A DNA stretch of 22,777 bases from an uncultured Nitrospinaceae bacterium (GTDB taxonomy: Bacteria; Nitrospinota; Nitrospinia; Nitrospinales; VA-1): NCBI GenBank assembly GCA_913043155.1, contig CAJWLY010000007.1, forward strand, positions 1 to 22,777, given 5' to 3'. The position numbers and the translations under genes were made by a program. Positions 16,239-22,777 of the stretch are shown here, in pieces (positions within the stretch are counted from its first letter, which is position 1; every line of letters begins with the position of its first letter). The notes under the pieces were generated by a model. That model was not told the DNA's origin. It was given only the letters and a program-made list of their open reading frames with translations, and searched no databases.

Positions 16239-18506
16239 TTAACAATTTCCGCCCTCCGCACCCACAACCTCCGTCATTATTGATTCCACTTCTTGCATGA
16301 ACAGGGAACTCTCTGCAGTCCTTATTAGGATCTGAACGTTGCTGTTGGTCTCGCCTGTTGAGTAAAGAACCGTGCCATTAGTCGTATACGTTGCTTCGCC
16401 TGATATTGTTCCCAATTCATAAATATTGGTACCCTTGAATGTCACATCCTGATCCCCTGATCCCGACATGGTAAGGGTAATGCCAGATTCCAGAGTAAGG
16501 TTCCCATCCCCGTTACCATCAGCATCCGCGGTGCCAATGTAGTCACCTGCTGTAATTATAATATCGTGGCCCAGGCTCGTATTATCATTAGAATTTGTGG
16601 TCAATGCCTTGAAGTAAGCCGTATCGCCCGATGCGCCAGTTCCAAATATGATGTCACTCGAGCTCCTTTTCGTCGCATTTATCGTGACCGTGCCACTCAC
16701 GTTATTGGTAGCAGCTTCCGTCACGCCGCCTATATAAACATGGTGGGTATTAGAACCGCCAATCGTCAGGCCTGTTGATGTTATCTGTGCGAGGGCTGCT
16801 GAATTTAGAGTTACGTCGCAGGTGTGTGTGTCACAATCCCCTGTACCCAAGGCAATATAACCACCGTTTCTCATCTGGATTGTCGTTGCAGCGCTTCCGC
16901 TATTTACAGTACCGGTTAGTGTGAGATCATCCCCCGGGGTTAAATTGATGGCGCCATTGGTGGTGCTTATATTGCTATTAAGTATTATGTCGTCTTTAGC
17001 CGTAAGCGTTAAAGTCGCTCCCGATGTCGAAAGAGCGATCGCCTCGCTAACGGTGATATCAACATTGGCCTGGATCGTAACGTTTCCTTCCACATCATCA
17101 AGAGTAGCCGCATCAATTGATACGGTGCCGCCTGAATCGCCGAACTCGTCAACAGCCGTAGCAGCCGCACTGCCTCCATCTTCAACTATTACGAAGAGCG
17201 GGTCGAGCAGCAGGGTGCCCAGGGACCCATACCGCGAGGAGAGATTGGAGATGCCTTGATAGTCGAGAAAATTTTTACCAGAGACCTCGGCAAAACCGCC
17301 GTCGCCGCCAGTGGTACCGCCGCTTGAATTAATGCTGCCGTAGAATCGGGTGACATCGTCCGCCCAGACGATGACCTTGCCGCCGTCGCCCCGTGTGGGT
17401 GCGCTGGCGTTGATGACCGCACTTTTATCGACGTAGGTCCTCCATGCGTTCTGTACCAGCGCGTTGCCCCCCTGGTAGTCGCCGCCTATGAGGGCTTCCC
17501 CGCCTCCAACATCCCCCGAAACATCCACAAGGCTTCCTTCACCCAGGGCAACTTTCTCGCCCAGAACATGCGCCGTACCCCCCTGTTCTCCGCTGTCATC
17601 GCCCGACGCATCGAGTGTGCCGGACACCCGAACGACACCCTGGTTCCCGCCCATCAGCATGATCTTGCCATCTTTTTCAACAACGGTGTTGGCCTCGATC
17701 ATACCCTCGTTGTTCACCACATTCTTAATGATCTCCGAGGTGCTAAGCGCGCTCAAGAGAACCTGTCCGCCATTGGCCTGGATCGCTCCACTGTTGCTGA
17801 TCTGGTCACTGATGGGGTTCCCCTCACGATCTAGGACAGTCCCTGCGACGGCCTTGGTAATAGAAAAATTAATCAGTTCATCCCCGACGAAGTCTACGGT
17901 CACTTCTTCACCGGCAACAACACTGGCCGTCCCAAGGTTAGCAACCACAACACCCTTGTTTTCGACACCCGGCGCAATAAGAGCGACAAAATCCGAGGCG
18001 CGGATGGTTCCCTCGTTCAGGATGTACCCCAGCGGTTGATCCGGATTCTGGGCGAATCGGTAGAGATTGTTAACGAAATCCTGCGTGGAAATGTTGAGGG
18101 TGCTGGAAATCAGGCTGCCCACATCGATATTAGCAGTCGGGCTGATGTGGATCCCGTTCGGGTTGGTCAGAATGACCTGGCCGTTGGCATTGAGTGTTCC
18201 CTGAATTACGCTTCCCAGCGAGCCAATAACATTGTTCAGTGCGGAGGCACTCGCACTCGGCTGCAAAAACATAACCGATTCGTTATTCCCAATACTGAAA
18301 CTCTGCCAGTCGATGGCAATTTTATCAGAAGCTTGATTGACCGTCAGGTTGCCAGCACCGTCATTGCTGATAGTTCCGGCTCCAGAAACGATCTTCCCAT
18401 CCTGCGGTAGTGCGTAGACCAGGCCAGGAAACACTCCAATCACGAAAACCAGAATGACGACCAGAAGCTCTCTTAAACAACCAGAGACCTCGGCAGCTAT
18501 CTTCAA
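16239..18506 (-). CDS. Two-partner secretion exoprotein (TpsA, filamentous haemagglutinin-type)
   Basis: A large exported protein that should cross the outer membrane through the TpsB partner at 21119. From TTG 18506 it has 755 residues: signal peptide (about 1-32, ending VYALPQ), then the TPS secretion domain (about 35-260) with NESVMFLQPSASASALNN and NPNGIHISPTANIDVGSL (NPNG at 115-118). A beta-helix carrier stretch follows with GGKVIVWADDVTRFYGSI and GGDGGFAEVSGKNFLDYQG, both typical of this family, then LGTLLLDP near 430-436. The last 315 residues are Thr/Asn/Gly-rich passenger-like sequence with a CDTHTC pair and a C-terminal Cys as the very last residue. TTG 18506 is chosen because AAAGGGG stands six bases upstream and it gives a normal signal peptide. 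GTG 18602 is the only longer option. Adhesin or surface-matrix function is likely but unproven. Confidence 0.88.
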   Translation of the reverse strand: MKIAAEVSGCLRELLVVILVFVIGVFPGLVYALPQDGKIVSGAGTISNDGAGNLTVNQASDKIAIDWQSFSIGNNESVMFLQPSASASALNNVIGSLGSVIQGTLNANGQVILTNPNGIHISPTANIDVGSLISSTLNISTQDFVNNLYRFAQNPDQPLGYILNEGTIRASDFVALIAPGVENKGVVVANLGTASVVAGEEVTVDFVGDELINFSITKAVAGTVLDREGNPISDQISNSGAIQANGGQVLLSALSTSEIIKNVVNNEGMIEANTVVEKDGKIMLMGGNQGVVRVSGTLDASGDDSGEQGGTAHVLGEKVALGEGSLVDVSGDVGGGEALIGGDYQGGNALVQNAWRTYVDKSAVINASAPTRGDGGKVIVWADDVTRFYGSINSSGGTTGGDGGFAEVSGKNFLDYQGISNLSSRYGSLGTLLLDPLFVIVEDGGSAAATAVDEFGDSGGTVSIDAATLDDVEGNVTIQANVDITVSEAIALSTSGATLTLTAKDDIILNSNISTTNGAINLTPGDDLTLTGTVNSGSAATTIQMRNGGYIALGTGDCDTHTCDVTLNSAALAQITSTGLTIGGSNTHHVYIGGVTEAATNNVSGTVTINATKRSSSDIIFGTGASGDTAYFKALTTNSNDNTSLGHDIIITAGDYIGTADADGNGDGNLTLESGITLTMSGSGDQDVTFKGTNIYELGTISGEATYTTNGTVLYSTGETNSNVQILIRTAESSLFMQEVESIMTEVVGAEGGNC

Positions 18507-18541
18507 ATAGGACCCCTTTGTAATTTCAAGACATAGCTCAT
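18503..18541 (-). CDS. Possible 12-residue leader peptide overlapping the TpsA start
   Basis: ATG 18541 opens a frame encoding MSYVLKLQRGPI and stops at TGA 18505-18503, which overlaps the TTG start of TpsA (TTGA). Such overlap could couple translation. The ribosome site (GGAT) is weak, so it may be chance. Confidence 0.25.
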   Translation of the reverse strand: MSYVLKLQRGPI

Positions 18542-18550
18542 TTTTACATC

Positions 18551-18587
18551 CGGCGGGCGGGTACCGCCCTTGGCGCCGAATTTTTTT
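18551..18587. other. GC-rich hairpin in the TpsA leader, terminator-like on the plus strand
   Basis: GGGCGG (18555-18560) and CCGCCC (18564-18569) pair around GTA. Outer CGGC (18551-18554) can pair with GCCG (18575-18578) across a bulge. On the plus strand seven T follow (18581-18587), which resembles an intrinsic terminator although no plus-strand gene is nearby. In the minus-strand mRNA it is a stable leader hairpin just before TpsA. Confidence 0.45.
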
Positions 18588-18624
18588 CCAACAACTCAAC
18601 ACTCACACACTTAAAAGCAGCGGG

Positions 18625-18630
18625 AGTATA
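18625..18630 (-). promoter_or_regulatory. Possible -10 element for the TpsA gene
   Basis: The minus strand reads TATACT about 120 bases before the TTG start. Upstream are only poor -35 matches (TTTCCT or similar at 17-18 bases). It would give a leader containing the GC hairpin. Confidence 0.35.
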
Positions 18631-18646
18631 GCATTTTTACTGGAAA

Positions 18647-18662
18647 TAGGAAAATTCCTATA
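18647..18662. other. Short inverted repeat over the MBL gene stop
   Basis: ATAGGAA and TTCCTAT form a 7-bp stem with a 2-base AA spacer, spanning the stop codon of the MBL gene and lying just upstream of the possible TpsA promoter. It could be an operator-like site; no U tract makes it a terminator. Confidence 0.25.
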
Positions 18663-19662
18663 GATGGGTAGGAAATTTCTTAGGGGTGGGGTTGAGCAGG
18701 TTGACCGAAAGGCCTTCGTAGGAGAGAAACATTTTCAGGCATTGATTAGGGGCTACCTGTTCTAGGTATTTTTCCGTCTGACATAAAATATCCACCAGTT
18801 TAAAGTCGTTGTGGGTAGGTTCATGATGAAAGAAAGCAATCTGCTTCACATTGGCCTTTACGGCGAGATCGATTCCGGTAAAAGCAGTACTGTGTCCCCA
18901 ACCTTCTTTTTCTGCCAAACTTTTGCTGAGAGTGTACATAGAATCAAATATCAGCAGGTCGGCATCCCGGAAAAATTCAACAGCGGACTTAAAATTTTTG
19001 GATTCCGGTTTTTTATATTCACTATCTGTGGCATAAACCACCGACTTACCTTTGTAATCCACCCTGTATGCAAAACACTTGCCCGGGTGATACTGCTCTT
19101 TCCAGGTGATTGCGATATCCCCAATGTTATATTCCGACTTGTTTTTTAGGAAAATAAAATCAATATCCGAAGCATAATAACTGAAAGGAACGGGGAAGTA
19201 CTTAGATTTTTGTTGCCCTTCCAGCCTCTTCTTGATGTCCGGGAGAGGACTATGAAATGTAAACCGGTTGCCTTTTATATAAAAAGGAGCAAAAAATGGT
19301 ATTCCAAGAATATGGTCCCAATGGGTATGGGAGAAGAAAAGGTTTGCCCTTCCTTGTCCACGGTTGAATCCGGTCTTCATCAGGGATTCTCCCAACACCC
19401 GGATTCCGGATCCTGCGTCAAAGATCAACAGTTCGCCGCCCACCTGCATGGACACGCAGGAACTGTTATCTCCAAACGTTCCACGAATTTCATGAGGCAA
19501 ACCCTGTACGAACGATTTTATTGAATCCTTATCGGCTAGATTTTCAGGCTTTGCTCTTTGAAAGGCCTGAACCAGCTTTTCTTCAATCTCTTCACTTAGC
19601 AAAGGACTTGGAATAGATCCTCTGACTCCATGAAAATCAACTTTAAAAATTTCTTCCGTCAT
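18658..19662 (-). CDS. MBL-fold metal-dependent hydrolase
   Basis: A 334-residue cytoplasmic protein of the metallo-beta-lactamase superfamily, in the subgroup that starts with F-x-G-V-R-G-S-I-P-S (residues 10-19). Metal ligands visible are HTHWDH (112-117), a later His in QYHPGKCF, the bridging Asp in VVYATDSEY, and a C-terminal His in FFHHEPTHND. Members of this subgroup are phosphodiesterase- or hydrolase-like, some acting on cyclic nucleotides or phosphonate products. The substrate cannot be told from the sequence. There is no signal peptide. ATG 19662 lacks a clear ribosome site. It stands between the FecR-domain gene and TpsA in the same orientation, which could mean co-transcription. 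Confidence 0.85.
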   Translation of the reverse strand: MTEEIFKVDFHGVRGSIPSPLLSEEIEEKLVQAFQRAKPENLADKDSIKSFVQGLPHEIRGTFGDNSSCVSMQVGGELLIFDAGSGIRVLGESLMKTGFNRGQGRANLFFSHTHWDHILGIPFFAPFYIKGNRFTFHSPLPDIKKRLEGQQKSKYFPVPFSYYASDIDFIFLKNKSEYNIGDIAITWKEQYHPGKCFAYRVDYKGKSVVYATDSEYKKPESKNFKSAVEFFRDADLLIFDSMYTLSKSLAEKEGWGHSTAFTGIDLAVKANVKQIAFFHHEPTHNDFKLVDILCQTEKYLEQVAPNQCLKMFLSYEGLSVNLLNPTPKKFPTHL

Positions 19663-19751
19663 AGGCCATACGATGTCAACCGTTATAAAAGCCAGGTTCA
19701 GCTTGCGGGCGATTCGTTAAAAAGGCGCTTGATAGCAAAACAGAACCAAAC

Positions 19752-21050
19752 TTAAAAACTGCAGCTCTCTGCGTCGACATCCGAAAAAAACGTGAAGCTC
19801 TCCTGAAAATCGGCAGCGGTTCCAAACTTCACGGACACACTAGTCTCAAACGCACTAAGCGTTTCAAAGTTAAACTCAGAGCTAAAACTCGTCATAGATG
19901 AAGATGAAGAAAAATTAAATCCCCCCCCTTCATCGCCCCCCGATGAAGACGAAGATGAAGAAAAATTAAATCCCCCCCCTTCATCGCCCCCCGATGAAGA
20001 CGAAGATGAAGAAAAACTAAATGTCCTCCCGCCTGTTGTGAATTCTTCTTCAAATTGCTCCATCGCCTCCGCGTTTCTCGGGAGGGGACGTAAACCTTGT
20101 TTCTTCCTTCTTTCGTCCCTCATATCCATTCTTTTTTCCATTTTCTCCTTCATTTCCTCTTTTTCTTCACTCGTCATGTCACGGAAAGCCTTTGTTCTTC
20201 TGTCTCCCTTGCCTTCGCTGCCGGATCCGCCTTTTTCATCTCCTTCTTTCTCCTCTTCCTCCTTTTCCTTCTTTTCTCTACCTTCCTCGACTGAAATTAG
20301 TGAGTTTTCAGCCCCCCCCGAAAAGGCGATATCACCCACAACAAGAGCTCGAAATGTGGCGAGTTCATTTGCCAGCAGTGGTGTGGGAGGAGCGGGTGGA
20401 GCACCCACACTAACCTTAGTTTTCATCATGGAACCGACATTGACCTGAACGTTAATGTCTGGATCACTACTTTTAACCGCCACGGCCCCGGCCTGGTTGG
20501 CCACGAGAGTCTGGCTGTCTGATACCGCAACATATCCTTGAGTCCCTCGTGCGCCCAGATTCGCGGCAGGGGTAACAATATTAAAAAATGATTTCTTGTT
20601 GTTTTGTGATTTGTTTACGAGGTACATTGCCAAGCCCCGTTTAACATTAACAACCCCTTGGCGTAGTTTACTTTTTGGCTGGGTGCGGTATGCGTCAACT
20701 AACATTTCAGCGCCGGGGCCAAGCGCCATCAAACTATTATCGGAAAATAAAATTTTCAATCGGCTTTTTCGACCGGTACGAAATTTATCTGTAGCATATA
20801 CGGGCTGCCTTTTTTTGACGTTTTGCCATGGCTCGAAGGCAACGAGTTTGACTTCCCCTGGCTTTTCCCTTGATGCCGAAGAATCTTTTCCGACAAAGTA
20901 TTTAACTGTCCCATTTACAGCTAGTATTCTCCCCACTGGCTTGTCCTCGGCCAGAAGATCGGTTGGATAAAAGCTCAGCGAGAAAAAAAAGAAGCACGCT
21001 GCAGTAAAAAAACGCGAACGCCTTAAGAACTTGAAAGTAAAATAAATCAT
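19752..21050 (-). CDS. Secreted FecR-domain protein with repetitive Ser/Phe/Gly tail
   Basis: The 432-residue protein has a signal peptide (1 to about 34, ending DLLA) and a FecR domain (about 38-210). The domain shows GRILAVNGTVKYF, ILFSDNSLMALGPGAEML and VTPAANLGARGTQGYVAV, the last being the conserved RGT block. A Pro-rich linker follows, then a highly charged Lys/Glu stretch (about 255-330, likely helical). The tail holds FNF-S7-GGDEGGG units of 17 residues in about 2.5 copies and ends ESCSF. No sigma factor or transmembrane anti-sigma part is present, so it is not a classical FecR. Such secreted FecR-domain proteins occur beside two-partner secretion genes; a structural or accessory role is an inference. 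Three runs of eight G lie on the coding strand. ATG 21050 lacks a clear ribosome site. Confidence 0.85.
   Translation of the reverse strand: MIYFTFKFLRRSRFFTAACFFFFSLSFYPTDLLAEDKPVGRILAVNGTVKYFVGKDSSASREKPGEVKLVAFEPWQNVKKRQPVYATDKFRTGRKSRLKILFSDNSLMALGPGAEMLVDAYRTQPKSKLRQGVVNVKRGLAMYLVNKSQNNKKSFFNIVTPAANLGARGTQGYVAVSDSQTLVANQAGAVAVKSSDPDINVQVNVGSMMKTKVSVGAPPAPPTPLLANELATFRALVVGDIAFSGGAENSLISVEEGREKKEKEEEEKEGDEKGGSGSEGKGDRRTKAFRDMTSEEKEEMKEKMEKRMDMRDERRKKQGLRPLPRNAEAMEQFEEEFTTGGRTFSFSSSSSSSGGDEGGGFNFSSSSSSSGGDEGGGFNFSSSSSMTSFSSEFNFETLSAFETSVSVKFGTAADFQESFTFFSDVDAESCSF
19897..20022 (-). repeat. 51-bp tandem repeat encoding a 17-residue unit
   Basis: Two nearly identical 51-bp units (19921-19971 and 19972-20022, one base different) are preceded by a 24-base partial unit (19897-19920). 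Each encodes FNFSSSSSSSGGDEGGG. Each unit contains a run of eight G and a run of six G on the coding strand. It lies inside the FecR-domain gene. Confidence 0.93.
20312..20319 (-). repeat. Run of eight G in the middle of the FecR-domain gene
   Basis: Eight C on the plus strand (eight G in the coding strand) encode part of FSGGAEN near residue 245, just after the FecR domain. With the two in the 51-bp repeat this is the third such run in one gene. Slippage here would cut off the charged and repetitive tail. Confidence 0.85.
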
Positions 21051-21118
21051 AGTTCAATTATAGTATTACTTTTAGCCATTTGGCGAAAAATAATGGGTGA
21101 AACATTTTATATAATCTT

Positions 21119-22777
21119 TTAATAATGGGTCATGCCGCTTAAATAAATTGTACCTCGTGGATAAAGGTGCGGGACCGAGGCTCCAAACCCACCTGTGCTA
21201 CGTGCCGGCACGTCTGCATTGGGCATCGGATGGCCATAGGAGATGGCAAAACTGAATCCAGGATATTTGTTCTCTTTTTTTGGGATATTCAGTGTAGCGC
21301 CTACTCCAAAACCACTGAGCTCGTCATCTGTTGTCTCTGTGGACAGTCTATCCCGAGTAAACACTCTTCCATGATCAATAAACATATTGAATGACAGGAT
21401 TTGATCGAGTGTTGGAAAATCTTTAAACAGTTTAATTGGTTTTGGAAATGGGATCGTGTAATCGATTGAAGCGTTGTATCCCATGTCACCGGAGATCTCT
21501 GCCAGTGTATAGCCGCGAACAGTCCCCATACCGCCTAGGGACTTTTTATAGGGAGAGAGCACACGCTTGTCTGTGCCCTGGCCATTCAGTTTAATCGTGA
21601 AATAACTCTTTAAGAATTGTGTTTTTTGGATACGAGTGACACTTAAGTTTGAGGTAAGAGCATTATCCTGGCCACGAACTCGTGATGGGATGCGTAGGTA
21701 GGTGGGCATTAATCTAAGACCAAGCTGCAGTTTTAAATCATAAAAGGTACGTCCTGCATAGCTATCTGTAAAGTTACCTCCCACTCCAAAATAAATATCC
21801 TGAAGGTTTTCGTTGGTAGTAATTGATGTTTCGCTCAATTTTTCATTTTCAAACATCTTAAAATCCATACCGCCACGAACCGTCATTTGAAAATCCCTTG
21901 CCCTGGATAGCAGGTGAGACAGTTCCCATGTATAACTGTGACTGCTTCCACCTGCAGCCTGGTTTTTAAGAGCTCTTCCCAGTTCGTTTTCTGAAAAGGT
22001 GTACGCAAGTCGAAGTTTTGTTCCCAGAAGGTTTACTGGAACAATATAACTCGGGCTGTAAGAATCCAGAACCATGTCGGAGGTGACCCAGCGAGTTGAA
22101 AACTGGTCACCCAGGGTTAAAACACTACCAACGGTTCCATTGAAACCAAAACGGTTTTCACCCGTGTAGTTTGATCCGAAATTATCCTGGTCGTAGGAAA
22201 ATAGATAGCGGCGAGATTCTGTAACATCCAGAACCAGGTCGGATGTCCCGGGTAATTCGCCCGGCCGTAAAATGGAACGAACCTTAATACCCAGCATGGA
22301 ATTTAATTCCAGCAAGATGTCTTCCAGGGTCTGCTCACGGAGAACCTTTTCCTCCTGCACAGGCTTCATTCTTTCGAGAAAATCTTTTGAATCGTATCTT
22401 TTATTTCCCTTTATGGTTACGTTTCCTATCCTGCCTTCGGAAATCTGGATTTTGACCGTGCCATCGATCAACTCCTGTTGAGGTACAAATGCCCGCGTTA
22501 AAAAATACCCCTCGGTGGCATAGAGCGCAGTAATTTCATTAGCCATTAACGCCAGAATACCGAGAGTAAGCTCCATGCCGTCCTCTACGTCCACCACCGG
22601 AGCAAGGGTTGCATCATCGATCAGGGTATTGCCCTCTAGAATGATTTTTTTTACGAAAAAAGTCGGACCCGCTCCTGGATCCTCCAGCTTTCTACTATCC
22701 TCAATTATAATTTCTGGAGGTTTTTCTTCCGGTGGGGGAGCAAACACGGGACGTGATTGCTCTAGAGATTTTTCAAG
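21119..22777 (-). CDS. Two-partner secretion outer-membrane transporter (TpsB, FhaC/ShlB/HecB-type), 5' end outside the window
   Basis: Outer-membrane beta-barrel of the Omp85 superfamily that exports its TpsA partner. The frame is open to the right edge, so the start and signal peptide are missing; 552 residues are visible. A Pro-rich N-terminal linker (APPPEEKPPE) precedes a POTRA domain (FFVKKIILEGNTLIDDATL to VKIQISEGRIGNVTIKGN), then a second POTRA-like part with LDVTESRRY. The barrel begins near YLFSYDQDNFGSNYTGENR. The conserved loop-6 motif VRGY is present in GGMGTVRGYTLAEISGD, and the protein ends in an aromatic residue (SGMTHY). The GTG at 22747 is only the first internal candidate start codon and is unlikely to be real. 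It is 68 bases upstream of the FecR-domain gene in transcription order. Confidence 0.93.
   Translation of the reverse strand, partial: LEKSLEQSRPVFAPPPEEKPPEIIIEDSRKLEDPGAGPTFFVKKIILEGNTLIDDATLAPVVDVEDGMELTLGILALMANEITALYATEGYFLTRAFVPQQELIDGTVKIQISEGRIGNVTIKGNKRYDSKDFLERMKPVQEEKVLREQTLEDILLELNSMLGIKVRSILRPGELPGTSDLVLDVTESRRYLFSYDQDNFGSNYTGENRFGFNGTVGSVLTLGDQFSTRWVTSDMVLDSYSPSYIVPVNLLGTKLRLAYTFSENELGRALKNQAAGGSSHSYTWELSHLLSRARDFQMTVRGGMDFKMFENEKLSETSITTNENLQDIYFGVGGNFTDSYAGRTFYDLKLQLGLRLMPTYLRIPSRVRGQDNALTSNLSVTRIQKTQFLKSYFTIKLNGQGTDKRVLSPYKKSLGGMGTVRGYTLAEISGDMGYNASIDYTIPFPKPIKLFKDFPTLDQILSFNMFIDHGRVFTRDRLSTETTDDELSGFGVGATLNIPKKENKYPGFSFAISYGHPMPNADVPARSTGGFGASVPHLYPRGTIYLSGMTHY

Noticed and set aside
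17488..18039. Plus-strand frame of 183 codons opposite TpsA
   Set aside because: Pro/Ser/Thr-rich shadow of the Gly-rich TpsA coding strand; no start signals.
18507..18640. Cyclic-di-GMP riboswitch in the TpsA leader
   Set aside because: The GC hairpin alone does not match the conserved core of either known class.
19897..20022. CRISPR-like array
   Set aside because: Units are contiguous, in frame and translated; no spacers or cas genes.
20038..20448. Plus-strand frame of 136 codons, Ser/Phe/Leu-rich
   Set aside because: It is the antisense of the Lys/Glu-rich low-complexity part of the FecR-domain gene, which explains its composition.
21089..21130. 10-bp direct repeat AATAATGGGT flanking a 22-base spacer at the TpsB 3' end
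   Set aside because: AT-rich, partly inside the stop codon region, and no mobile-element features; probably chance.

Overview
This window reads as the chromosome of a Gram-negative (diderm, lipopolysaccharide-bearing) bacterium. The evidence is the LPS-export genes lptC-lptA-lptB, an outer-membrane two-partner secretion transporter and sigma-54. The order nnr-tsaE-lptCAB-rpoN-hpf-ptsN-ptsI, with moderate GC and a eukaryote-type UDP-glucose pyrophosphorylase, fits a deltaproteobacterial or Nitrospinota-like lineage. That placement is an inference from gene content; no 16S or other marker is present.

Left part (1-4170). The window opens in the last 33 codons of uppP (+). A bidirectional-looking terminator separates it from a convergent gene for a small secreted, cysteine-containing protein (-). 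That gene has a near-consensus sigma-70 promoter and a leader of about 220 nt. Next come UTP-glucose-1-phosphate uridylyltransferase and a glutathione peroxidase (both -), then an unrecognised 206-aa protein (+).

Central part (4266-14725, all +). This is a dense housekeeping block: nicotinamide-nucleotide repair (nnr), tRNA t6A synthesis (tsaE), LPS transport (lptC, lptA, lptB), sigma-54 (rpoN), ribosome hibernation (hpf), nitrogen/sugar PTS components (ptsN, ptsI), S-adenosylmethionine synthetase (metK) and a Gfo/Idh/MocA-type oxidoreductase. The arrangement resembles the classic lpt-rpoN-hpf-ptsN cluster, but ptsH, hprK and rapZ are absent between ptsN and ptsI.

Right part (14897-22777, all -). 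This is the accessory region. In transcription order it holds a TpsB/FhaC-type outer-membrane transporter (cut by the window end), a secreted FecR-domain protein with a Lys/Glu-rich stretch and a Ser/Phe/Gly repeat tail, an MBL-fold hydrolase, and a TpsA-type exoprotein with a filamentous-haemagglutinin secretion domain. A more AT-rich MgtE-family Mg2+ transporter follows. TpsB presumably exports TpsA. The FecR-domain protein between them is the most unusual component: its coding strand carries three runs of eight G and a 51-bp tandem repeat, so it could be phase- or length-variable.

No rRNA, tRNA, CRISPR array, insertion sequence or recognisable riboswitch class was found. Several short hairpins and promoter-like sequences are listed with low confidence. 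All were found by eye; no folding or database search was run.
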